47,718 nucleotides of DNA from an uncultured Planctomycetaceae bacterium (GTDB lineage: Bacteria > Planctomycetota > Planctomycetia > Planctomycetales > Planctomycetaceae): NCBI GenBank assembly GCA_937916515.1, contig CALFSX010000144.1, forward strand, positions 1 to 47,718, in the 5' to 3' direction. The position numbers were made by a program, and so were the translations under genes. Positions 8,856-16,873 of this stretch are shown here, in pieces (position 1 is the first letter of the stretch; the number at the start of each line of letters is the position of its first letter). The notes under the pieces are model-generated. The model searched no databases and was not told the DNA's origin. It was given only the letters and a program-made list of their open reading frames with translations.

Positions 8856-9722
8856 GTGAAACTGGCTAGAATCCGCCTTGCTGATGGCACTCAAACCGTC
8901 GCCGCCGTGCATCCCAACACTGTTCAGCCGCTGGATCTGACTCAAGTCAGCAACTGTCATTCGCTAAGCGATGTGCTGCATTCAGAAGATCCCGCTGGCC
9001 TGGCTCGCTTTCTGCTGCGTCCAGACACTCAGCCAATTGCCATCGAAGAAGTTGAACTGCTGGCACCGATCGACAGCCAGGAAGTCTGGGCAGCCGGTGT
9101 CACCTACAAACGCAGCCAGGTTGCTCGGATGGAAGAATCCGAAAGCGGTGCGTCTCACTACGACAAAGTTTACAACGCCGATCGCCCTGAACTGTTCATG
9201 AAGGCGACCGCCAATCGAGTTTCCGGGCCTGGCCAACCTGTTCGAGTTCGAAAAGACAGCAAGTGGTCTGTTCCTGAACCCGAATTCACGCTGGTCATCA
9301 ATCCCGCCGGAAAGATCGTGGGCTATACCATCGGCAACGACATGTCTGCACGAGACATCGAGGGCGAGAATCCACTTTACCTGCCACAGGCTAAGGTTTA
9401 TCGCCAATGTGCCGGTTTGGGGCCATGCATATTACTTGCTGATGAGCCGGTTAATTTGAAAGATACAGCAATTGAACTGATCATTTATCGAGCTGACCAG
9501 GAAGTCTTCAAGGGCACGACCGATCTGGGACAGTTGCACCGAACATTCGACGATCTTGCAAAATGGCTGTACACCGAAAGTGAGTTCCCCAATGGCGCGT
9601 TCTTGATGACCGGCACTGGAATTGTTCCGGACGACAATTTCACTTTGGAAAACGGAGATTCCGTTTCCATTACCATCGCGGGCATCGGCACGCTTCGAAA
9701 CCCGGTTGTAAAAGACGCCTGA
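8856..9722 (+). CDS. Fumarylacetoacetate hydrolase (FAH) family protein
   Basis: About 288 aa from the GTG at 8856 (VKLARIRLADG), preferred over an in-frame TTG at 8814 because the family fold begins here; AGGA lies about 12 nt upstream. An N-terminal domain (1-90) precedes the FAH catalytic domain (about 90-285). Visible motifs include VWAAGVTYKRS, the metal-site acidic stretch VPEPEFTLVI, and YTIGNDMSARDIEGENPLYLPQAK. These enzymes hydrolyse, isomerise or decarboxylate 2-oxo-dicarboxylates with a divalent cation. Planctomycete paralogues of this length with the ENPLYLPQAK segment are often annotated as 2-hydroxyhepta-2,4-dienedioate isomerase-like or sugar-acid lyases; the substrate cannot be fixed here. 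It is the third gene of the TPR-rluA operon. Confidence 0.85.
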   Translation: MKLARIRLADGTQTVAAVHPNTVQPLDLTQVSNCHSLSDVLHSEDPAGLARFLLRPDTQPIAIEEVELLAPIDSQEVWAAGVTYKRSQVARMEESESGASHYDKVYNADRPELFMKATANRVSGPGQPVRVRKDSKWSVPEPEFTLVINPAGKIVGYTIGNDMSARDIEGENPLYLPQAKVYRQCAGLGPCILLADEPVNLKDTAIELIIYRADQEVFKGTTDLGQLHRTFDDLAKWLYTESEFPNGAFLMTGTGIVPDDNFTLENGDSVSITIAGIGTLRNPVVKDA

Positions 9723-9723
9723 C

Positions 9724-9855
9724 GCGGGTGAAGTCCTTGCCCATTGGCGTAGACGGCCGCAAGGCGTGGAACGTTTTCATCGCCGAGCCGCTCCGTTGTC
9801 GCTGCGAGAGTCAGGCCATCGGAGTGCGTTCCTCATTTTCATGTAAGACTTTAAC
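9724..9855 (-). repeat. Interspersed repeat family R1, copy 1 (reverse)
   Basis: Read on the minus strand it contains the family core GCGACAACGGAGCGG followed by CTCGGCGAT, then GTTCCACGCC and a degenerate terminal hairpin. At its other end (9842-9855) it carries the complement of the GTTAGAGTCTTACTT arm, in slightly degenerate form. It begins right after the stop of the FAH-family gene. It pairs with the opposite-facing copy at 9928-10065. Confidence 0.75.
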
Positions 9856-9927
9856 TGGGCGGCGGCAGGTTCAATGACACGTTAATGTTGCTGTTGTCTC
9901 AATCAGCCGCACGCGGCAACGCTAAGA

Positions 9928-10065
9928 GTTAGAGTCTTACTTAAAATGATGGGCGCACGGTGCGCGCATGTTGTTCGCAGCGACAACGGAGCGGTTTGGC
10001 GATTCGAGTGTTCCATGTCTTGCCGCATTCCACGCCACTGGGTCAAGGGCGAAGCCCTTGTTAGG
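9928..10065 (+). repeat. Interspersed repeat family R1, copy 2
   Basis: The complete module order is visible: left arm GTTAGAGTCTTACTTAAAA (9928-9946), a small GC hairpin GCGCACGGTGCGC (about 9953-9965), core GCGACAACGGAGCGG (about 9979-9993), TTCCA...CCACGCCACTGG, and terminal hairpin CAAGGGCGAAGCCCTTG (10044-10060) followed by TTAGG. It lies between the FAH gene and dgkA with no gene inside. Confidence 0.8.
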
Positions 10066-10171
10066 ATTTCAGGTCGTGGATCTTTGACAGGATCCACGAC
10101 CCGATGACTGAGCTGTGTCGTTGATGCTGAACTAAGGTTAAGGCGGGCGACGGTTTGAAGGGCGAGTTATC

Positions 10172-10537
10172 GTGTTAAAAAAACGTATCGCCAGTTTTGT
10201 CTACGCAGGACGTGGCGTTGTCACGTTACTGAAGACTCAAACAAATGCAAAAATTCACCTGCTGGCCACGGTGCTGGTGATTATTTGCGGCTTTGCCTTT
10301 GGCGTGACAAAGACCGAATGGTGCCTGCTGACACTGTCGATAGGGCTGGTGTTGGCTGCTGAAGCCTTGAACACGGCGATTGAATTCGCTGTTGATTTGG
10401 CCAGCCCTGAACAACACGAACTTGCTAAAAACGCCAAAGACGTGGCTGCTGGCGGCGTATTGCTTTCTGCAATCGCCGCAGCTGTTGTGGCCTTGTTTGT
10501 ATTTGGCCCACACTTCTGGACGCTTCTGTCACCATAA
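10172..10537 (+). CDS. dgkA: Diacylglycerol kinase (DgkA family)
   Basis: A 121-aa integral membrane protein with three hydrophobic helices (about 30-47, 50-75 and 93-115). It has the family signature EALNTAIEFAVDL (the catalytic Glu lies in this stretch) and HELAKNAKDVAAGGVLLSA. These enzymes phosphorylate diacylglycerol or undecaprenol at the inner membrane using ATP, feeding phospholipid turnover or carrier-lipid recycling. Length and motif order match the family. The start is the GTG at 10172, with GAAGGG about 12 nt upstream. It is followed by a large bipartite hairpin before a convergent gene. Whether the substrate is diacylglycerol or undecaprenol cannot be told. Confidence 0.92.
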   Translation: MLKKRIASFVYAGRGVVTLLKTQTNAKIHLLATVLVIICGFAFGVTKTEWCLLTLSIGLVLAAEALNTAIEFAVDLASPEQHELAKNAKDVAAGGVLLSAIAAAVVALFVFGPHFWTLLSP

Positions 10538-10542
10538 GTCAC

Positions 10543-10618
10543 CGTAGGGCCGGTTCCCATTGGCCGAGTCAAACGTGCAACCAAGTCGAAAACTCGGCCG
10601 GTAGGAACCGGCCCTACG
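10543..10618. terminator. Large two-tier hairpin between convergent genes (repeat family R2)
   Basis: The outer stem is 15 bp and perfect: CGTAGGGCCGGTTCC at 10543-10557 against GGAACCGGCCCTACG at 10604-10618. The inner stem is 8 bp (10562-10569 against 10592-10599, GGCCGAGT/ACTCGGCC). It starts 6 nt after the dgkA stop and ends 14 nt before the stop of the convergent hydrolase gene, so it probably terminates both transcripts. The 15-mer recurs at 18970-18984, which shows that it is also a dispersed repeat. Confidence 0.7.
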
Positions 10619-10631
10619 TTTTTGAATGCTG

Positions 10632-11726
10632 CTACGTTTCCAAGGCGACCAGGTTGGACATGCGCTGAATGGGTGACTGACTGGTTTCGTACGGCGTGGT
10701 TGTTAGAAACACGGCGTAGCGGCGTGAGGTCAGGTCCATCCACATCAATGTGCCGGTGGCTCCCCAGTGGCCGACGGTATCGTTGGATACAAAGTCGCCG
10801 AAAGATGCGTGGTGAGCCGCCCATTGGCGACGCCAGCCGAAACCCCATGGACGCCGGTTTCCGGCAAAGATTGGATCGACTGCCATCGGCAACAGCTGAT
10901 TTTCGAAAGACGCTCGAATCAATTCCGGATGCAGCACCGGTTGCTCCAGTTCGCTTTGTCCATCAGACAACAGCATGCGGGCCAGTTTGCCCAGATCTTC
11001 TGCCGTCGACACCATCCCACCCCATGCGGCTCCCAACATCCGCCAGTAACGACTATTCCAGCCCCAGTCTTCAGCGTCCGGTTGCCAGATGGGAAGTTCG
11101 CACGGCAACAGTGTCGGTAGAACGGTTGTGGCCTGTTCGTCATTCAGCCCAAGCCACGTGTTGACCATCCCGCAGGGTTCGAAGATCTGGCGTCTAAGAT
11201 ATTCACCCGCTGAGACGTTTGTCAGTTGCTGGATCAGTTCGCCCAGAATCAGGTAACCGACGCTGGAATACCGACACTCCGTGCCTGTGGCAAACTCCAA
11301 TTCAGCGGAAGCCGCTTCTTTGCGAAACACGTGCACAGAAGCATGTGCCGCTCGAAGTTCACGATTATTGGGCAGCATGTCCGGAAAGCCGGATGTGTGC
11401 GTCAGCAGATGACGCACGGTGATTCGTCGGTACGCGGCCCTGGAAAAATCCGGCAATACGGAACCGATGCGATCCGACAGACTGACCAGTCCTTCGCCGG
11501 CCAGTTTCAGTACGGCCATTGCGATCAGAGGTTTGGTGATGGACGCCACCAGGTATCGGCGATCTGCCGCTGGCGACGTTGTGGCCTCTTCCGCGTCAGC
11601 GGAAAACCGGGTGGCACTAAAGTTGGCACAAGTGCCGAATTCAATGTCTGCAAATTTAAGCTGGCCGTTGCGAGCGATGTTGTGAAGCTGATCGATAAGG
11701 GACATGTTGCTGTTGAGTGTCTGCAT
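10632..11726 (-). CDS. Beta-lactamase-fold serine hydrolase (class C / esterase-like)
   Basis: A 364-aa protein with the three signature sites of the serine beta-lactamase/DD-peptidase-like superfamily. These are SITK (S62, K65) as the SxxK nucleophile motif, RYSSVGY (Y153, second Ser at the position usually occupied by Asn) as the YxN-like motif, and HWGATG near residue 330 as the KTG-equivalent HxG motif. The conserved HLLTHTSGFPD follows SxxK as in class C-like esterases and peptidases. No signal peptide is evident, which suggests a cytoplasmic esterase or peptidase and not a resistance enzyme. An alternative start is Met8 (11705); no strong ribosome-binding site distinguishes the two. It is downstream of and co-directional with the large helicase (140-nt gap). 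Confidence 0.85.
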   Translation of the reverse strand: MQTLNSNMSLIDQLHNIARNGQLKFADIEFGTCANFSATRFSADAEEATTSPAADRRYLVASITKPLIAMAVLKLAGEGLVSLSDRIGSVLPDFSRAAYRRITVRHLLTHTSGFPDMLPNNRELRAAHASVHVFRKEAASAELEFATGTECRYSSVGYLILGELIQQLTNVSAGEYLRRQIFEPCGMVNTWLGLNDEQATTVLPTLLPCELPIWQPDAEDWGWNSRYWRMLGAAWGGMVSTAEDLGKLARMLLSDGQSELEQPVLHPELIRASFENQLLPMAVDPIFAGNRRPWGFGWRRQWAAHHASFGDFVSNDTVGHWGATGTLMWMDLTSRRYAVFLTTTPYETSQSPIQRMSNLVALET

Positions 11727-11865
11727 TCTGGAGTGATGTTTGAATGGTTATCGACGTGACTGAAACGTGCGTTCGATTAACACGTGGCCAGCTGCCAGGT
11801 TTTTGACTGCCTGTCAGGCTGTTTCTTTGCCACTGGCGGCGGGGTGAACGGCGGACGATTCACCG

Positions 11866-14781
11866 TCACATAAAACAGTCTCGAATATGCGGTAAAGAGT
11901 TCGGCATGCGATTTTCATTCTTTACGGTGTTCAGCGTTTCCTGACCATCGCCCTGCTGAGTGTAAACGGCGGCGCCTGTGCTGACTTTGTCGTTCCAGTG
12001 ACTTTGAAAAATATCAACGATATCTTTGTTTCGAGACAGAGCAGACGGAATTGCGTGATACCGAATAAGCGTGGATTCTTTTTCCTGAAACATCTTGCCA
12101 AACAGCTTTGGCATCCACCCGGTTAGACGCTTCTGTGTGATGTGATTGACGGAAAAGGGGATGATGTAACGAGGACGCTGGAACGGTGAACACAGTTCGT
12201 ACAGGCTTGACGTAAACAGCTTATTTTCTGCGTCGGTCGCATGTTTCAGGTAAAAGCGGATATAACCGCCGCTGCGTTCTGCCCAGTTAAGCTGCTGTGC
12301 TCCACTAAGTTGTTCGGTTTCAAACAGCGTTTCCAATACGGACTCTGCCAGCGCGGTCGATAAGCTTAGTGGCGTCCAGAATTCTGCGGCTGCTTTACTG
12401 GATGGCACTAACCCCTTGCCGATGCCCTTCTTTTCGACCTTCAGTTCAATCGCCGTTGTGGAGTCGCCTGAATAGGGGATTCCAATCTTCCAGAGCTCTC
12501 GAGCAGCGTCGCGATTTGCCGCTCGCTTCAGCATATCGCGATTGATTGAATCGGACGCTCGGTGCAGGTCGTCCGGGTTGGCTTCAGAAAGAGCCGCATG
12601 GACGTGCCCGACGCCTTTTTCAATGGCTCCATCGTCGGTGACTCCAAAAATGGTGCGGTGCTTTTTGCAGAAACGGTGATAGTCGTCGAGTCCTCTGGCA
12701 AAATCCGGAGCAATACACACGACATCCCAATTGTTGGCCAGCTTTTCTGGTTGCTGCGGATCAAGCCGAATCGAACGTCCTCGCAGTTGATTCACTGTCA
12801 TTGACGTCGAAACGGTGGTTAAATCGACCAATACGTTAATTTTGTTGGCGTCCCAGCCTTCGCCTAACAATCCTCGGGTGCCAACCAAACAACGGGTGAT
12901 GCCATCCTGAAACAGCTGAGTCACCATTTGTATGTAGACTCTGGGGCACCAGTCTGTTCCGGAACCTCGCACAACATGAAACGTGCGTTCGTCAACAAGT
13001 TCCAGTTGAACGTTGAAGCTGTTTTGCTGTAGCCAGTGTTGCGCGGCCGACAGAAACAGTTCTGCCATGTCGTGGTCGATTAAGATTGTGCTGCCCGTAA
13101 GCAGGATGGGATCAAGAGTGTTCGTGACCGGGTGATCAACCAGTTCACGAAACGCGGCGACAGCTCCACCGGCTTCTTCGTTTAACACGTGAGCCACGTC
13201 TGTGGAAACGGCGGACGCTTTTTCGTAGTCCGTGATGACGACTGCTCGCAGGTGTTCGTCCAGCTGTTCAAGTTCACATTCCAGAATGGGAACTAACGCT
13301 TTCACCTTGTTGTGCGTGTAGCCCAGAATTCGCGTGACGGGTGACGCACACGCTTGAGAACCGGTTTCAGTAATTTGCACTCCCAACAGTCGCAACCGAT
13401 CAATTGCCTGTTCGCAAAGAACCGCGTCTTCTGCGGCTGAACTGCGACGCAGGCCGTGACGGATATAGCGATCCAGCACGGTTTTCAAAACGTCTGACGG
13501 AAGGTCGGCCAGCGTCTGCGAACGGCGTAGCACAAGGCGTTCGAAAAAGCCGCCCACAGCGGGAACGTTTTTCGGCAGTTCACGATCGCTGGCGTTCAGG
13601 AATACTCGAGCCGCTTCTGCGAAATCAGGATCGCGGCGCTGAAACTCTTTCCATGTTTTGCAGGTTGCAGCGGGAAGTTCAAGTCGATCCAGAGTTTGAT
13701 AAAGCCAATCCGGCAAGGCGGGGACAGCGTTGTTTTTGACGGCGTTTTTTGGCTGGCACAGGGCGTCCAGCAGTTTCCGAAAATTGCGATCCACTTCGGA
13801 TACAAATGCCAGTTCCTGCTCGGTTGGTTTGGTGAACCACACAAGGTCCTGGTAAGGAGCCAGAAAGCCGTCTCGCACAACGGCGGGAACCGGCACTTCG
13901 TAATCGATGGGGCCGAAGTAGTCGTCGTAACGCAGAATGTCGTCCGCTTTCTGGCCGTCTCTATCAGGTGGAGTTGCGGTTAGTCCAACGATGACCGGGT
14001 TATCAAGAATCTCGTTGGCCGCTGCCAGAATTCTTCCCCAGTGCCCCATCAGATGGTGGCATTCGTCAAGGATGATCAGCCCGACTCCCGCGTCTTTCAA
14101 CCGCAGCAACGCGTCCATGGACGAACTGTTCAGCATATCCAGAGCCTGCCCATCAAACGCTTGCTGTTCGCGAGCTTGCTTTCGCCATCCGGCAAGTCGA
14201 GTGTTGAAGTAGTTCGGATTGCGTTGTTTAAGATCGTTGATCCATTCGTTGGCGGCTTCTGGACTGTCTGCGTGTTCCTGATCGATCAGTCGTTCAACCC
14301 ACAACGCGGTGGCCGCAAGATCTGTGTCGTCGCAGCCGCGAGCTGGCAGTGTGATACTTTGATAGGTGAGCGAAGTGAGAAGTCCCGGCGACAGCGGCGA
14401 CGTGCTGACAAGACTGCGATCGTTGGAATCTTCTGGCTGGTCGTCAAACGGAGATGTGGCGTCTTCGCGAAACAGGCTGACGCGAGAAGCCCACTGAGCT
14501 TGAACGGCTGAATTCGGCGATAGCACAAGTGCGGGCGTTCGAACGCATTCGGCCCACAGGAACAATCCCAGCACTGTTTTGCCGGACCCCGGTGGAGCCA
14601 CGATGTGCAGTTTCCGTTGCCCCGATTCCAGCTTTGCGCGAGCGATCTGTGCGACGTCCTGTTGTGATGGTTGCAGCTGTCCCTGAAACTTCAAATTTGG
14701 AAACGTACGTGTTTGCATGACGGCGAACGATAACGGATTCCCGTTCTGATGGCGATAGATTGCTGGTTGTGCGTATGGCAC
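11866..14781 (-). CDS. Large superfamily-2 DEAD/DEAH-type helicase of unknown role
   Basis: A 971-aa protein. Motif I is APPGSGKT (K68), motif II is DECHH (239-243) and motif III is LTATPPDRD (267-274). Motifs V and VI lie in the second RecA-like domain: LVGTRGLLGEGWD and NQLRGRSIRLDP. The layout resembles the translocase subunit of type I/III restriction enzymes and related phage-defence helicases, but no nuclease or methyltransferase neighbour is seen. A ~230-residue insertion between motifs III and IV and a C-terminal ~250 residues (about 720-971; PYSGDSTTAIELKVEKKG then RYIIPFSVNHITQKRLTGW) match nothing I recognise. Met22 (MQTRTFPNLKF) is a possible alternative start. The helicase call is firm; the biological role is open. 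Confidence 0.85.
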   Translation of the reverse strand: MPYAQPAIYRHQNGNPLSFAVMQTRTFPNLKFQGQLQPSQQDVAQIARAKLESGQRKLHIVAPPGSGKTVLGLFLWAECVRTPALVLSPNSAVQAQWASRVSLFREDATSPFDDQPEDSNDRSLVSTSPLSPGLLTSLTYQSITLPARGCDDTDLAATALWVERLIDQEHADSPEAANEWINDLKQRNPNYFNTRLAGWRKQAREQQAFDGQALDMLNSSSMDALLRLKDAGVGLIILDECHHLMGHWGRILAAANEILDNPVIVGLTATPPDRDGQKADDILRYDDYFGPIDYEVPVPAVVRDGFLAPYQDLVWFTKPTEQELAFVSEVDRNFRKLLDALCQPKNAVKNNAVPALPDWLYQTLDRLELPAATCKTWKEFQRRDPDFAEAARVFLNASDRELPKNVPAVGGFFERLVLRRSQTLADLPSDVLKTVLDRYIRHGLRRSSAAEDAVLCEQAIDRLRLLGVQITETGSQACASPVTRILGYTHNKVKALVPILECELEQLDEHLRAVVITDYEKASAVSTDVAHVLNEEAGGAVAAFRELVDHPVTNTLDPILLTGSTILIDHDMAELFLSAAQHWLQQNSFNVQLELVDERTFHVVRGSGTDWCPRVYIQMVTQLFQDGITRCLVGTRGLLGEGWDANKINVLVDLTTVSTSMTVNQLRGRSIRLDPQQPEKLANNWDVVCIAPDFARGLDDYHRFCKKHRTIFGVTDDGAIEKGVGHVHAALSEANPDDLHRASDSINRDMLKRAANRDAARELWKIGIPYSGDSTTAIELKVEKKGIGKGLVPSSKAAAEFWTPLSLSTALAESVLETLFETEQLSGAQQLNWAERSGGYIRFYLKHATDAENKLFTSSLYELCSPFQRPRYIIPFSVNHITQKRLTGWMPKLFGKMFQEKESTLIRYHAIPSALSRNKDIVDIFQSHWNDKVSTGAAVYTQQGDGQETLNTVKNENRMPNSLPHIRDCFM

Positions 14782-14980
14782 GGGAAAATTGCCTTCTTAT
14801 TCACATGCGTTGAGATGTCGTAGATTGTTTGGCCGCGATTGTTGCTGGCTGTCACCAAATGGGTGGAAGACGGACCTCACGCTGTAAACGCCGAGCAAAA
14901 ACGCCTACACTGAAGCTTATTAGTACCGATTGCGCCGGTGTTGCATGGCGGTGCAAAGGCAGTGTGTTCGCGAGTTCAAT

Positions 14981-16870
14981 ATGGCAGTTCTCAAACATAT
15001 TTCGTGCAAAGAGCCTCACACGGAGTTTCCCGTGTCCAGCGAGACGAACGTCTTTGGCAGGCACGAAGACTGCGATATTGTTGTTAATGCGTTGCCGGTC
15101 AGTCGTCGGCATTTTCAGATTCTTCACGACGGCAGCCATTTTTTTATCGAAGACCTGCAAAGTCGCAACGGCACTGTCTTAAACGGCAAACCTCTGCGAG
15201 TGAAGACGATGCTGTTTGATGGCGATCGTATTGAGGTTTCGAATCTTCGCTACGTGTTTTTGACACGTGACTCACTTTCGGAATTCTCAGGCAGCTGGGG
15301 GATCCGCGCTGAGGTCATCAAAGTCTCCAAAACCATGAACGGCGATGATGATGGCGACGACGATTCCGTGCGTCGCCAGACCGTCGGCTATGGAGACATT
15401 ATTTCCAGCGAAGAACTCGGTTCCGATCCGATCGACGCCAGTTGCGTTCAGGCTCGCATCGCGGTCAGCGATGGCGGGGCAGCGTGGCCGGTCACCAGCG
15501 AATCGACGCAAAAACTAAATCACTCACTGCGTCTGCTGCATGCGTTAAGGCGAACCAACCGTACCGAAGAAGTCATTGCTCGCTGTCTGCAGTTTCTGTT
15601 CGACACATTTCCACCAGCCGAACGTATCTCTTTGGTGATGCGTGACGAAAGCGGTGACGGTGTCAGAGTTGTGGCGGCTGTGTCGCGATTGCCTGGACAG
15701 GTCGTTGAAATTTGTCTTCCTGTCGTGCGAACAACCATGCAGACATCGGAAGCCCTGCTGTTTATGGATCACAGTCGTCGGAAATCTTCCAGCATTCCGG
15801 AGCTTCATACCGACGCAGTTAGAATCGTATTGGCTGCTCCGTTAGCCGGACTATTGGGACGCTGCTTTGCCGTGTTGCAGATGGATACCAGCAACGTAAA
15901 ACAGCCACTTACCAAGAATCACCTGGAACTTCTTGTCATTCTTACTCACGTAATTTCAGCGGCTGTGGAGCAGGCTGAAGATATTGAAGTGCGAGTAGTT
16001 AAAGACGTCAAACGGCAATTGGCGATCGAATCAGAACGTCAGCGATTGCTGCTTGAATCGATTTCTGCGCCGGCGATGTCGGGGTACCGACTTATGCATC
16101 AGCGGCTTGGGGGGCACGCTAAGGCCACAGAGTTTGTCGACTATGTTCGGATCCCGGATGGCCGGGTTGCCTGTGTTTTATGTGATGCATTTAAACAGCG
16201 GCCGAATTCGGAATGTTCAGTCACGTTGGTGTTTCGAATGCTTGCCGAATCTTTGTGCACGACGTATTCGGCAGGCGAAGCGTTGTCAAATGCTCAAATT
16301 TCAATGCACCTGCGACGAGCCAGCATTGCCGTCGAACTGTCGGTGGCCGTGATTGTTCTGGATCCTGAGTCTTCAACCGTTTCTGTGGCGATGGCTGGCG
16401 ACTTCTGTGTGAACGTCATCAGCAACAGTTGCCTGTCCACGCTTGATACGTCCGAATATTCGGGGCCGCGAGTCAGCGGAAATACGCAGTCCGGTTTGGT
16501 AAAGGAGTTCATGGCCGCTGCGCCGTCGGCTGACGGCCATTACCAGATGGATCTTGTGTTGAATCAAGGTGATCGATTGCTGGTGTTCACGAATGCGATT
16601 TCGAATCTGGATTCTGCGTCAGGCAGTTTCATGGATTCCGATGGCGTGCGTGAACTGGTGTCAGAAGCTTCATTGGAACCCAGCGAATTATTTGAAGCTC
16701 GACTTAGCGAACGTATTGTTCAGTCCTGCAACAACAGGGCCGTTAGAAATTCAATTGCCTTTGTCTCGATTCAAAAGCACAGTTCAATTACAGCCGGAAA
16801 TGTCGCGACTACAGTCACCGATATGAGAGACGGTCTTATCAAACAACACGACGGGATCGGAAATCGGTAA
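14981..16870 (+). CDS. FHA - GAF - PP2C/SpoIIE-like signalling protein with degenerate phosphatase site
   Basis: About 629 aa from the ATG at 14981 (MAVLKHISCK), preferred over an upstream in-frame start at 14930 because the FHA fold begins immediately. FHA domain (about 5-95): FGRHEDCDIVV, VSRRHFQI and LQSRNGTVLNG, the residues that bind phosphothreonine. GAF-like domain (about 185-340). PP2C_SIG-like C-terminal domain (about 365-610): MSGYRLMHQRL, CVLCDAF, SVAVIVLDPESSTVSVAMAGDF and DRLLVFTNAISNLDS. The GGDFYD, D-V-SGKG and YTDGvtE acidic motifs of active SpoIIE/RsbU phosphatases are altered (ATEFVDY, CDAFKQR, FTNAIS), so catalytic activity is doubtful. It is probably a scaffold reading kinase output. 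Its stop is 3 nt before the helicase start. Confidence 0.82.
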   Translation: MAVLKHISCKEPHTEFPVSSETNVFGRHEDCDIVVNALPVSRRHFQILHDGSHFFIEDLQSRNGTVLNGKPLRVKTMLFDGDRIEVSNLRYVFLTRDSLSEFSGSWGIRAEVIKVSKTMNGDDDGDDDSVRRQTVGYGDIISSEELGSDPIDASCVQARIAVSDGGAAWPVTSESTQKLNHSLRLLHALRRTNRTEEVIARCLQFLFDTFPPAERISLVMRDESGDGVRVVAAVSRLPGQVVEICLPVVRTTMQTSEALLFMDHSRRKSSSIPELHTDAVRIVLAAPLAGLLGRCFAVLQMDTSNVKQPLTKNHLELLVILTHVISAAVEQAEDIEVRVVKDVKRQLAIESERQRLLLESISAPAMSGYRLMHQRLGGHAKATEFVDYVRIPDGRVACVLCDAFKQRPNSECSVTLVFRMLAESLCTTYSAGEALSNAQISMHLRRASIAVELSVAVIVLDPESSTVSVAMAGDFCVNVISNSCLSTLDTSEYSGPRVSGNTQSGLVKEFMAAAPSADGHYQMDLVLNQGDRLLVFTNAISNLDSASGSFMDSDGVRELVSEASLEPSELFEARLSERIVQSCNNRAVRNSIAFVSIQKHSSITAGNVATTVTDMRDGLIKQHDGIGNR

Positions 16871-16873
16871 CGA

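Noticed and set aside
10632-11726. Antibiotic-resistance beta-lactamase
   Set aside because: The motifs fit the broader esterase/peptidase-like family; there is no signal peptide and the YxN-like motif has Ser in place of Asn.
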